A stretch of DNA of 64,000 bases from Malurus cyaneus samueli. Taxonomy: Eukaryota > Chordata > Aves > Passeriformes > Maluridae. Where the stretch lies: assembly GCA_009741485.1 (NCBI GenBank), contig CM019218.1:48103377-48167376 (forward strand), in the 5' to 3' direction. The translations under genes were made by a program, and so were the position numbers. The notes under the pieces are model-generated. The model was not told the origin of the DNA. It saw nothing but the letters and a program-made list of their open reading frames with translations, and made no database searches. Shown here in pieces: positions 25,516 to 38,600 of the stretch (positions are counted from its first letter, which is position 1; each line of letters starts with the position of its first letter).

Positions 25516-25553
25516 AATAAACTTTTTCTTAGCTGACCAAAAAAAAAAAAAAA
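25516..25553 (+). pseudogene. AATAAA plus A15: possible retrocopy 3' end
   Basis: AATAAA at 25516-25521 is followed after 17 bases by 15 consecutive A (25539-25553). This is the spacing of a polyadenylated mRNA end copied into DNA. The sequence upstream (about 24900-25515) has a 3'-UTR-like texture: AT-rich, without long frames, with further AATAAA words. Processed retrocopies are rare in birds because CR1 does not efficiently mobilise poly(A) mRNAs, so a true retrocopy would be notable. No parent gene, coding body or target-site duplication was identified. The chance alternative, an A run near an AATAAA in AT-rich DNA, is quite possible. Confidence 0.25.
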
Positions 25554-28500
25554 GGTGGGTTTATCAGAATTTTAAAAAGATATTCTGGAGATAGGGTGCT
25601 CTTATTTTTTGGTTTGGAAGAATTTTTTTAAAGGGGAATTTTACTGAAATTTTTGGGTTATACCAGCTTCTACTCAGATGCAGTTAAATGTTCTGGATTT
25701 CCAATTGCAAATTCATTCCATAGATTTATGAGTTGTCTAATGCACTTTCATCATTGCTATACCCTTAGGTCTGTGACATTTTGGATGAATGGCAATGCCA
25801 ATTCCACAAAAATTCACACAAAAAATAACAGTTGACATTTCCAGTGGCATGTGATCAGGTTTATCTATGACTTAAGCCTGAAATTCCGCAAATCATCACA
25901 CTTCATTACTTTCTCCATTCTTTGATGTCAGGCTATTTATGGTGTGGTGGTATTAGTTATTTTGGTTTGGGTTTTTGTTTTTTTTTTTTTAATTATATAT
26001 CTGCATTTAAAGTTTAACTGGATAATAGCAAGATTCATCTTTGGGTAGCTTGACCTAGGAATATCCAACATAAGCTCCATCATAGCCACAAAAAGCTTGT
26101 GCACAGTTTGTGGATGACATTTCTACTTCTCCAGTTCCAGAGAGAAATCATGATGGAGGTCATAATGTGGTAAAGAGACAGGTTAGCCTGTGCAAAGAAA
26201 GAGTTTAGGGGGAAACAAAGTCTTTTTTTTCTTCTAATTTTTAAGTATTACTCATTTCTCTCTGACTGTGTAAGGCATTGGCCTGCAGAGAGTCACTGAA
26301 CAATGTTCTCTACAAAGCATTTCTTGACAGTCACCCTTTTAGGATTTTGTAAAATCTAATCTCTATTCATATGCTACCATTTCACCAGGGTTTCTCTTTT
26401 GGGACAGTACTGACAACATTTAAGTCACCTACTAGAGTTCTGACACTTCATCAGCATTTAACATGCCATTTAACAACATTAAAATGTATTTGTACAAGCA
26501 TACCAAGAGTTTAAGGCAAGTGGAAAAGTGACCAAGTTATTTCCTACCTCTGCCTTTGAAAATTCTATTTCTGGGAAGGACACTCAGAAATAAATAGTTT
26601 CAGCTTCTATCCCCTGCCCTCCCAATTAGGAGTATGAGCAAGATTCCACAGCTCTATAGCATGCTCTCTGTGCTTCTTGTGCACTAGATCCATTAGTTGT
26701 TTGCTGGGGGAAGTGAAATTAGAAATGTTTTATTATGATTTCAAAATTACCATGTAACAAATGCTTCAATAATCCTTACAGCACAAAAAAAAAGTCTGTT
26801 TTGCCCGACAAGCAACTGACAGGTTTCTAATGCAGCTCCATTAAAGCTCTTTCCCGAGTGTGAGAGGCACTTTTTAACTAGCTCCTCAGGGCATTGTTAG
26901 ATATCATTGCTTACAGCCACTGCGAGCCACTGTGCCATAACAGTGCTTCCCACTTCTTCCTGATCAGTCAAACACAAGAGGTGACTTTAAGCACAAGAAA
27001 AAGCCTCAACCAGCCAAGATACCAGCTGTAAGAATGTCTCTTTATGTACAACAGGAAGCCAGAATGAAAGCACAGCCTTCTAGAGAAAGATGGTGCATTG
27101 GATAGAAATAAAGAGCAATCTCTATGGGTGTCTTTTCTTAGGTTAGTAAATTGCAGGAGTCATTTGCTTGGAGCAATTTTAAAATGGGAAAATAATAGTT
27201 TCTTATTTTATGCTTTAAGCGTACAGTAGTTTACTAAATGAGTAAACTTGAAATAAATCTCAAAGTCATCTCTCTATAGGAGTTGATCCATTTAATCTTA
27301 ACATGAAAAATTGGGAATTAGAGAGGCAACAGAATGCATATTTTTGAAGCAGAGATTACTAAAAATACTTGATTATGTATTTATTTAAGAAGATAACTGT
27401 CATGATTTTTACACTTCTTCCAAGTCAGAATTTGTGGAGATCAGATTAATTTACCTTCTAAAGTCAAAGGCACACAAACCGTTTTTGTTGAATAAATCCT
27501 TGATAGCTATCAAAAACTGCATCCGAAGTTCAGGTACTTATTTGCAACAAATAATCTCAACACTGTCAGTTCTTATTGCCCGGTTGTACTGGGGGACTGT
27601 TAATAAAGTAAACGTGAAATCTCAGCGTGTGTCAGACTGAGTTCAGCACAAATGGGAGACATGCAGCTTTCCAGACCCAGGTAAAATATGAACTTAATTA
27701 ACTAAAACCACTCTAAAGCCATGTGACTACCAGAGCATCGTGTCAGAAATGAGTGAGGGAGTAAAATCACCCTGTTCCTCTCTAACAGTGCCTGGAGTTT
27801 CCCATTCTGTGGGTTCCATCCTGCTGAGGAAGGGACCAGCCAAGAAACTGGGCAGACTCTGAGCAAGTGCTGTTTGATTCCTAAGTCTGAAGGTCACTTT
27901 CTCCCACAGTGACATGAGGGGTTAATTCTGTTGATCCTAGTTGTGTCTACTGCATTTTGGGTTTTTGGGTTTGTTGCTTTAATTCCTCAAAGTACTCAGA
28001 AGTGATCTAAGGCAAAATTACAAAAGATGAATATGAACTCTTCCCCAACACTCATAAGAATATAGGACAAGAGAAGATACTGCAGATACCAGCCAGAGCC
28101 AGAGGAGCATGTAGCAGCAGAAAAGCAAAATATCAGGCACTTTTAGAGAATAAGACTGATACGGTTACAATGTGATTGAGTTCTCCACAATGGAGACAGA
28201 TGACCATTTACTTTCCCCACTTATCTACTCACATCTGCACTTTACATTTCAAGAAGCTGAAACTCTTGCATCATCCCTTTTATCAAAGGGACTAAAGGCA
28301 GTACACAATCCACATGGAAAAGAAAAAACAAACAAAAACAACATGGCCCCGGGATATATGTTGAGCAGTTTTTCAGTAAATCTTATTTATTTCCTCCAAG
28401 TCCTCAATATCTAAAGCTTTTATGTATTCATTATCAGCAACATGTCGAGTAACGTGATAACTTGACAAGGTTCTATTGAAGCAGCTTAGTGGGACATACA

Positions 28501-30757
28501 GTACTTATGCTGCCTGATAAGAAAACATTCAGAAAGGTCATATCCTCTGTTGTATTCCCTATCTCTCTGTGCAGCAGCAGTTTGGGTTTTTCTGAACACT
28601 AAAGTTTTAAAATATTCCTGGTAAAAGGAAGTGAAAAGAGGTCTCACTGCATAAGCACAACAACGATCAGTTGCTAATAATATTCACTTTCCAAAACTGG
28701 ATATTAAAATAAAAACCCTCACCAAAAGTGAACCATGTTGACTGGGTGTGATTATGACATGAGTAGCTGGTTGGCTCAGCATAGCTGTTAGACCTGGGAT
28801 ATTGTGGCCATATCCCACTGACTGGCTCCTGGAACAGCAGCGCAGATCCCACCTTGCCTGCTCACCTTGCTAAGCAGTGTAGGAAGTCAAATCAGGTTTA
28901 GAACATTCACCATGCCTGACTCGAACTCATACAAGTAGGAAGGAGTAACTCTGTTTGGAAACTCTTGTGACGTTGGAGATCTGCAGAACTTGTTCACTCA
29001 TTTGCAGAACAAGGACAAGAGTCAAGCAAAGGGTGTGGATGGGTTTCATCAAGATCCAGAAAATATCCACTGCCTGAACAGGTAGAGCTTGGGGCCACCT
29101 CAGGACAAAACAGATGAGCAGCAATGCTCAAGCCCCTGAATATGTCTCACAACTGGAAGTTCACAAAAAGATTTTGTGGAGCTGTATTTGCCACACATTC
29201 TCCTGAGCTGCAGTTTCTGTGACTCCAAGGCAAGCTTGGTCAAACAAAAAAATTCCTGATATTCAGGTAAAAGAGCACAAAATGACAGCCCAGCGACCTC
29301 TGTTATAACAACACCACCAGTTACAAATAAGCTATTTCAGACTTAATACTCTATTTTGAGCACACTCTGTCTATATGATATACTGCCTGATATTATTTGG
29401 GATATGGGGACACATTCTGCTTGATGTGTAACAACACATATGTGCTTTGTCACAAAATCTTTATTTATAGGCCCACTACAAATATTAAAAGTAACTTTGA
29501 AAGACATTTTGTCTAAGCAATAATTTATAGTAGCTAAAACTCTTCTTTATTTTCCAACATGTCTTATTGCTTATTTCACTGAACATATTCAGGTTGTCTT
29601 TGTCATTACTTTCCTCTGTCACTTATTTCACCTTATGCATGCAGCCCAATTTCAGGCAAGTTTTACATACAGAAAAATATAAATGTCATTATTTGACTTT
29701 ATTAGATATAATGCTACCGAACTTTAGTAAGAACAGCATCTGGTTGTAAACCTGGATCACAGATGAGTGTCACAAGCAAAACAGTGAAATGAGTAATGAG
29801 GTAGAAAGGAAAAAACCCCATACTATAAAAAAAAAATTAAAGAATTATCATTCACTTAAGTAGCTGTTCATATTTAAATCCTTCGAAAGATAATAATTTT
29901 AAATCCTGGTAAATACTGCATCTCAGTTTGTCAAGGGTCAAATGCACTTTTTTTTTCCCCTTCACTCAGAATGCTGTTGGGATAAGAATCAGCAGATTAA
30001 AGAGTTGCTGTCAGCTGTTCTGCCTGAGGGACGGTTTTCCTTGTGATGAGATGAGGGGCTGCACTTGAAAACACCTGTAACAATCATTTCTCTACTTCTG
30101 ACTGAAAATCAGCCTGACCAGCAGTTCTTGGTGCACTTTTATTAAGTCTCTCTTGATGACAGAAACTTAATTATTCTTCCTATTGACAAATCCTGTAAGT
30201 AAAACTAAAGTTAAATTCTGGGATGCAGTCAGAAAAAGGCAGCAGATTGAAGACAGAGAGCGAAACATTGCCCTTAGTTTGTGATGTCAAGCCCTTTATG
30301 GCCACAACTACCAGCCAGTTAATCAGAGGTATCATCTCAGGGAACACAGCAGCTTCTGCTTGCAATCAAAGCTGTTCTCACACCAAGGTACAGCTCCACA
30401 TGAGCTGTAGCTGAAGACAGAGTGCCTCTGTGCACAGCAGGGGTGGGGGGAGCAGGTAGGAGAATTGTCCCATATTTTATTGGCAAATAACGATTTTATC
30501 AGATCAGAGGACAACTTTTAGCTCAAGGTGAAGCTGACATCATGCTACATTTGAAGATGAAAGGAAATTAGTTTGATTTTGCTTTTGTGCCTGGCCTTCT
30601 TTACAGCGTCTCATCAGAATGCCTGGGACTATAAGAATATGTAGATTTTCACTGGGCATAAATCTTATTCTAGGGCTCATCATTGATCTTCCAACTTAAA
30701 CTCTCTGGCTTTTCAATAACTTCATCTCTGGTCCTGTTGTGATAATTATCTATTGTC

Positions 30758-30782
30758 TTTTTTTTTTTTTTTTTTTTTTTTT
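30758..30782. repeat. T25 homopolymer
   Basis: The longest homopolymer in the window, 25 T on the plus strand. No AATAAA is placed on the minus strand to make it a retrocopy tail. Confidence 0.9.
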
Positions 30783-30806
30783 AAGAGATTAGTAACTATT
30801 TTAGTT

Positions 30807-30843
30807 CTCATAACAAGAGTCTAAATCCTCATAACAAGGGTCT
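30807..30843 (+). repeat. 16-bp direct repeat, period 21
   Basis: CTCATAACAAGAGTCT at 30807-30822 and CTCATAACAAGGGTCT at 30828-30843 differ at one base. They lie 25 bp beyond the T25 run, which suggests a local replication-slippage duplication. Confidence 0.85.
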
Positions 30844-31677
30844 TATAAGCATAGACAGAGTTCTTATCCAATTAATAGTCCTTTTATGTTCCAATGTCCA
30901 CACTGGGGAAAAGGAAAAAAAAAAAAGGCAAGCTTTTCCATTGATAATATAATTTTGTCATTTGCTGAATCTTTATATGTAATACAAGAGAGATCTTTTT
31001 CCTAATTAAAAAATTGAGTGGTCAGAGACCAACATCCAAATTTATTATGGCAAAATCCCTCAATTTGGGATTGATAGTGTTAGTAAACTATATCAAAGAC
31101 AACGTTAATCACATGAGAATGTCTAAATAAATTAAAAGGTTTTCCCAAGAAGTGTCATTGACCTGTTTGCTCAAATTTAAGACCAGTGATTGAAGTCTCA
31201 CTGTAGGGACTCCAGGATTTGAAAGCTTTGGGATACCCCTCTGGCCACCTTAGCTTCTTACTAGATTCCCTGCCTCATGCAAAAACATCAGAGGGAGCTC
31301 TCCAGGTACTTGTCCTGAGCATTACTCAGTTTGGAAATGCTCTGAGATGAAGCAGTAGGGCACTAAAAACTAGACAGGAAAGCAGATTCTGTGAAGGGAA
31401 AGGTAAGTGACTGTAACATTAAGTCTGTGGCACACAGTAATTTCTTGAAGCAGAAATATGTACTTGGCTCCATTTCCCAAAAAGTTGTCAGAAAGCCTGG
31501 TATTTGCTTTTCCTATAAGTTTACCTTCACCCTACGCCTCATAATGTTTTAAACATACGGGACACTTCAGTTGTGTAGAAGGATCTTTCTGAATTTGTAC
31601 AGCTCAGAAAAAAGATACATTCACAGAAACAGATTTAATTTCACTTCAAGAAGTTTACAGTGTAAAGATCCTCAAGA

Positions 31678-31691
31678 TTTTTTTTTTTTTT
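31678..31691. repeat. T14 homopolymer
   Basis: Fourteen consecutive T after CAAGA and before AACAAC. No linked element. Confidence 0.85.
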
Positions 31692-33690
31692 AACAACTAA
31701 ATCTAAATTTGAGAGTCTCAAATTTAACAGAGTTCTTGAGCAGAGTCTTCAGGATGCATAAATCAGCCTTGCTTCACCAATCTCAGCAAATGCACTGAAA
31801 CTTGACATTAGGGACAAAAACCCTAAAGCACAGTGAGCCATCTTCTTAGGAGTTACAGCTCCTTCTCTGGAGGGCGACTGTCACAATATGTTTGTACAGC
31901 AGCCAGCATGCCCAGGCTGTGACCTTGACTAGGATCCCTATGCCATGAGAAATAAAAATAATCTTAGGAGACTCTGGAAATAATATTATTCTACTTCAGG
32001 TTAGACATTAATTTAACCTGCTAGAAATGAGTTCAGATGTGCAATTGTTGAACAGAGGAGCAAGAAGAAGCCAGACACGACAGTCAGGCATGTACTATAA
32101 AACCTGCTGTAGGTAAAATCTGTCTCCTGAGTTCCAGCAGGAGAATTAAAAGAGAGAGAAGAGTGCTACACACAAAAGTTTGAGTTGTAAAGCAAACCTC
32201 ACTCAGTCATTCTCAGTGATAAGCTCAGACAGATGGGGCGCAAGCAGGGGGCCTTTAATGTGCATTCCTGTGTGTATCTGAGTTTTTGTAGGGTGTACCT
32301 CAAGGAATACAAAACATGAAGTTTTCTGAGCATGTGAATTAAGAACCTCAGGGAGCAGAAGAAATATTGATTAGACACAGTATGCTGTTCAGTACAGAAA
32401 AGTACAGGAGATAATCACCAAGGGCGATTTCAAATCCTTCAAACCTGAAATGCCAGGGTAGGACTTTCAGCAAAGCTTGCCATACTCGGACAATTGGCTC
32501 ATTCATTTTAAAATAGCTTCACAATATTTAATTGTGACCAGTGTAGAAAGAGTGAAACATCTTCATTATGACCAAGTCCAAGTCAGGTCCTGCAAGACAC
32601 TTTTCAATAGAACAAGGTTGATCATCAGTTTATAAAAGCAGTAGATGACCTACAAGATTTGTTTGTTTTGAAATGAGCAAAGGATGTCTGGCTTCTAATA
32701 AGGAGAAAATCTTTCCTTTATTATTTGTTTCTAAAGCAAGAACTAAATTAAAAACAAAAGTCTTATCTGATATTATTAATCGGTTTGTTCTTTCCCTCTA
32801 GAAATTCTGAGATGATTTCTGATGACTAACCTCAGGTTTGAAAGATTTTGAATAGCATGTGATCATCAGGACATTTCACATTGTTTGCATTCAGATGTAT
32901 ATTTCTTGGAGAGAAAAACAGGAATGAGAGTATGATGGAGACCTGAAGAAAGAGAGGAGAGGTTGATGATGGGTTGAACAGCAGAAATAAGGCAAACTAC
33001 TCAAATTTTTATCTTTAAATTATTTTTCAACGGTATCAAACCAACATTTTTTTCATTTTTGCATTATTCAGAAATAAGTAGACATGAAAACTGGTTGGGA
33101 ATCATATATAGAAAACTCAGTTTTAAAATGATGCGTAAGAATTTTATAAGCATGTGGAAACAGAACTTTGGTAGAGTAGCCCAAAAATCCTCAAAGACTG
33201 TGAGCATTTACCAGAAAAGCTGAAATAACTGACTTAGTTCCATGCAGTCCAGATAAACCACACAAAAAAAAATCTGTATCTCTTTGAAAGCATAACCATC
33301 ATAAACATGAAAACTTAACAAAAATGTTCATCCTTGTCTCGGTGCTTACTGTAGAAGTCAGTGTAAAACTAAGGTTTCTAATTTCATTTTAAGAACTTCA
33401 GAGAAAGAAAACATGAGGACAAACCACCAACACTTCCACATAGCTCTCTGAGCCCCACACCAACAGGAAATCATAGTTAATTATAAAGCAGAATCCTGTA
33501 GGGATTTCTAACAATTACTAAACAAGCACTGAGTGCCCAATCTACTCTTAAAATCTGAATTAGATATACCAAAAGCTGATAGAGAAATTCCAGGCCTCCA
33601 TATCTTCTCCCTTATGGATCAATAGAGCCTTCATGAATCCAACCCTGTGTGATGGCAAGGATCTGAGCATTCAACATTATTACTGTACTG

Positions 33691-33730
33691 TAGTTCATTT
33701 AATGCTGCAACTATAGTTCATTTAATGCTG
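33691..33730 (+). repeat. 17-bp exact direct repeat, period 23
   Basis: TAGTTCATTTAATGCTG occurs at 33691-33707 and 33714-33730, with six bases between copies. This is a recent-looking local tandem duplication because the copies are identical. Confidence 0.9.
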
Positions 33731-35259
33731 TGCTGGCTTCTCTTGCATTTTCCTCATATAAAAGTTAAGTATCCACTACAAAAATGAATCATCTAAACTC
33801 CAGGTAAAAGCTATCACAGTATGAAAGTAGAGATCATGCTGTGAAAATGATATCAAATGTTATATAAAAAGAGCTATCCTATTGAAAGTGTTTGTGGTTT
33901 GTAGTTTACCTCCTGTTAGAAGCTCTCTGTATTGATTTCAAAAACCTGTTCAGAAAGCTAAATTCAGAATTTTTATAAAAGTATTTGAAGAGTGCAGCCT
34001 GTTAACATCTTTTCATAAGTGAAGAAACAATATACATTAAGCACATGTATACACAAAAATTATAAGAACATTAGGATTGCAAAGCAAAGCAGTCAGAAGT
34101 TTTCAGGTGCCATAATTAAGGTCCTATGCACCACCTTAATTCAGCCCTCACCCTGCACATGTCCAAGATACCACTGTCTGACTTCACAGCTCTTCCCCAG
34201 ATTATCTCCACACCATCCATACCAAACCCAAACTCTGAATTTGTCCTCATCAGTAAAAGGAGACTCCCTGCATATCCCATCTTCAGTCAGAGACCAGGAG
34301 AAATGAGACAAATAAGGCAAGGAACTAAAGGAATGAATGGTCACAGGGTTAAATCTCTGCATTTCTGCCCTAGCAGACCATGGGTGATCTCCAGCACTGA
34401 AGGCAAACTCACCTTCTCATAGCATTCATTATTTGCAATATCTTCACTGTCTATGTCCTGAGAAAGAGGTCCCTGTCATAGGAGACTGTGCCCATCAGCT
34501 GCAAACTGGAGTCAGGGGCAGCCTGGCTTGAGCACATAGCATGGCCTACACTGTAGAAAGTCAGGAAAGCATCCCTTTTTTCCACATGTGGGAGCAGAGA
34601 GCTTTACCACACACCTTAGAGTGAATGTATTTCAAAAATAAACGTTATTGTTTTCAAAACAGATAGCAATGAAAAACCCACAAGGAATTCAGTCATTCTG
34701 CGTTGGTCTTGAGCAGTCTGCAGTAAGGCAGGCCTGGGACTACCCGTGCAACAGAGAGAATAAAACAACTTAAAGCTGCACTCATTCAGCAATCACCTTC
34801 TACTTAGAGCACGGAACAATGCAGGGGTCCATGGGAAAAGCAGTGTGTGACCATGTAATTAGAGACAGTATCAAAATGTATACACACAAGGGGGCCCAAT
34901 TAAGGCTTCATGGACAGCATTATTCTTTTTCCTTTTCCTTTTTTTTTATGGCACTTGGTTTTATTGCAACGTTCATGGTTTTGTAGCCTTTTATCTATAA
35001 TTTCATAGGTTGCTAAAAAAAATATATAGAAAGGGAGAGAAAAGAAAGCCTGAAAAAATCTATTGTATGGAATGGCAGTGATACTGAAATACAGGGCTGG
35101 CACTTCATGGTCCACAGCAGAGGCTTTGGCCACGTGAGTGGAAAGAGCAACGGTAGAGTCTGTACACAGAGGAGGCTGTGCTGGGATGCACACAGCTTTC
35201 CCAGGGAAATATACAGCACAGGAATGCAGGGCACCATGGATCTTGGCTTTGCCTCTCAG

Positions 35260-35660
35260 GTCTATCCTGGGTGGCCTTCTACTACTTTCTGCTGCAAACC
35301 CTTTTCTGTCATGTTCTTCCCCACCCCCTACCCCCAGTCCTTGCCTTGTGCCAATATTTTTGCAAATGCAACCCCTAAACTCCTCCAGTCCAAGTTTCCC
35401 ATTCTAATCTTCTGCTAAGTGCTGTATTCTATGGTTTGTTCAGATTCACCCTAAGAGCATTTATTCCTCTTCTCACTCCTATTTGCTAATCCCAGCCTCT
35501 CTCCTACACAATACCCTCAGGTTTCCAATCCTGCCTCTTTTCTTTCTGCCTCCTATCACAACCTGTATCACTACTCCTCCAATTTTTCTGCCATCTCTTA
35601 TGTCAGTGGCAGTGTCCCTAATTCCACAGGTTCTTTCTGTCCATTTGAAGTCCCTAGCCA
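35260..35660 (+). other. pyrimidine-skewed stretch
   Basis: The plus strand is strongly enriched in C and T over about 400 bases, with many CCTC, CTTCT and CCCC words. Because stops are rare on such skewed sequence, several overlapping frames are open on both strands; none looks like a protein. It has no fixed repeat period. A decayed retroelement is possible but not recognised. Confidence 0.45.
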
Positions 35661-38600
35661 AGTCCTTTTACAGATCCTCAGCTCTACAGCTAAAAAATTT
35701 TCCTCCACCTCGGTCTGAGCAACTGTAAAAAGAGAACCTTGAAAGCCCAGGAGCATCTCCTCACTCTCAGCCTTGATGGCCTGCACTGCTCTCGGAGCCA
35801 GGAGCTGAATTCCCCACCTCAGCATCCCCAGCCCCAAGTGCTCTTGGTCAGCATATGCTTGAACTTACAGTGCTGGTTGCCACAGTATCTGAACTTTTAC
35901 AAAAAGTGATCCCTGACAAGATTTTGCTCAACTCCTGTAGTATTATGCTTGGCATGTGTTGTACAGACAGTAATTTCAGGGAGTTCAGATACCAGATCTC
36001 TGCTGAACAAGTAGAAAAAACTGGCTTTTTAGTGTTTTCCCTCATGGATTTTCACTGGAACAGCAAAAGATAATGCTCCCACAAAAATTTTAGATTGAGG
36101 CTGAAGAACAGTGTGATAGAGCTGATCAAACATATACAAGAACACACAAAATTTACTTTGCCTGCCTTTTTTCTGAAAAGAATAGGATTTTTTTTCATTT
36201 CAAACAGACAGAAGTGGGCTGATGCAGGCATCCAAAATAGAAAATTTCAGCACAGACAGTTCTGAAATAAGTAACTCTAAGTAATGTTTTAAAATAGGTC
36301 ACTTATGACATTAACTGTTATATGCTATTAACTTCTTTTATTGTACATAGAAGGGGGGAGGGAAGAGCTTGTACATGCATTTATAGACTTGCAGAAGAAA
36401 AGAATGAAACACCCAAGCAAGAACTTACATTCCATATGATTTAGACCTAGCCTGAGGGCCATATGGTTCATCACATCAATCTAGTAGGCAGGTCAATGCT
36501 CAATATACCAACTTAAAGGAAGCTGAAGCACCATCTTTGGCTTGCACTGTGAAAAATCTTATGTGACTTCTAATTAGTGAAAGTGTACTGGATGTGGATG
36601 CTTGGGAATTCATGACAAAAATATGAATGACTTGTAGTCAGTAAAATTGAAGGAACCAAAAAAACAGGTTACTTCTCTAGATATAATGGCGTCTTTACAA
36701 AACAATAAAGACAAAAAACCTAGAGCTAAATACTGCAAATTTTGTATCTATCAAATGTATGCCCCGGAAACAGGCATCTTTGTGTTCCCAAGGTCTACCT
36801 ATGAGAATTGATACACTGGGAAAAGGCACATACAAGTGTTTCTGCTTCTCTCCTACCCAGCAAGGTCCCAGAGCTATGCACGGAAAATTTCTCTAGTGAG
36901 CTCTTTGCTCCTCTGAGATCCAGGCAGCAACTCCATGGTTACACAACTGGACCTGGAAATCACTACTCTTTCTTACCTCACTGCTTCAGCAGGCCACAAG
37001 AGAGGAAAGTGCTTAATGACAAAGGAGAAAGTTATTCTTTTTACCTACAATAATTTACAGAGCTGACATTATGTGTATTTCATATTACAAATATTGCCTG
37101 TATTACACAGCCAGTGTTGTGAATATTATCTAGATTAGACAAAGTTGTATGCAGCAATATCTAGAGCACTGGCAGAGTACACACAAATGCCAAATGCACA
37201 CCTACAACACTTACTCCTTTCTCCAAAATAACCACTTTTTAAGGACAGCTATTAGGAGTTTGCCTTGCTTGGAGAAAATAGATATTACATCCTTGAAAGG
37301 CCAGTATTTATTCATGTTCACAGTTATGCAGTGGTAATCACTTCTCTCCTCCTTCCACACCAAAATATCTGTGCTGCTTCAGTTATTTTTACTTCTAGCT
37401 TTTAAGTAGTACTTCAAGCTTTTCTATAAAGGACAATTAGCATCTCACCTTCCTGAAGCCAGATTTCTCTGCTCCTCTGAAGAATTTGTCTCCCAAAGTA
37501 TTCTTCAAGCATGCCTAATATCTCCTGAAAATCACATTCCCCAGTAAATACAGAGCACAGGGAGACAAATTCATCCCCAAAAGCCAGAAATCAAGTGAAT
37601 GAGGATTCAAACATCAGAAAGCCTGCAGAGGAGGCCTGACTGAATCCAAGTGAAAGAGCATCATCCATGAAGGTGGAAGGATGCATGCTGAGCTGCTGTG
37701 ATTCAGTGCTCCGTATGACCCATGAATTTCCAAAGGAAACCACAACTACACAAGAGCTCAATGGAGAAACATTCACAGACATAAGGTTTTCTACAAGGGA
37801 TAACTCTGCTGAGAATCAGCAGGGTTTTTTCCCATTCTGCAATTAGTGCACTTGTTAGTCTTTGACACCCCCATAGGGATCCGTGGCCATGTTCCTGCAG
37901 GATCCAGCTGGATGAAGGGAAGGAGGATTTGCACCTCAGCTCCAGGGAACACAGGTGCTGAGGGAAACCCTGTGTTATCCTGGTAGCCACTAAGTGGAGC
38001 TACAAAGTAAGAAAGGTAAGAAAGCTTTTGGTTTGATTCTTAAAGCACCTTCGATGCTATCAGAAATGCTGTTAAAATTCCCACTCAAAAAGGAAAACTG
38101 TGAAATGTCAAACTAATAGCTCTAGTTGTGCATTTCTGTACCAGACTACTCCCAGTGTCTTGATGTACTTAATACGTGGTTGAATGATTTTTCTTTTACA
38201 AGTAGTCATTTTATTCCAGTTGTTTCCCGATCCTGTGTCTGGTAATGGAGTTGAGTTGTGCTCCACTGTATGCCTACAAATGCATGGCCAGGACTATCCC
38301 TGTCACAAGACCTTGACTACAGCTGAACCTCTGGAGGAGAAGTCTCTGGAAAGCAGTTGAATCTGCTGACTGCAGGGGCAGGAGATGAAGTGTTGACTCA
38401 AACTGTGGAGTCACTGCTCAGTCACTGATGTGTTGAAAATGCCATAATGCTTTCTCATCAGTACTAGGAATACCTCCATGTTGGGGATAGACTGAGATTT
38501 TCCCTGGCTGTCAGTGTGAAATAATTGACTGGAGTTTCCAAGGAATCCCTTTTGTTCATCTAACCCATTTTGCCTCAAACTAATAAAAAGGGAGCCAGTA

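Noticed and set aside
31330..31402. Plus-strand acceptor (ATTACTCAG) and donor (AAG|GTAAGT) 73 bp apart
   Set aside because: All three frames contain stops and the acceptor is moderate; at best a non-coding exon, not supportable.
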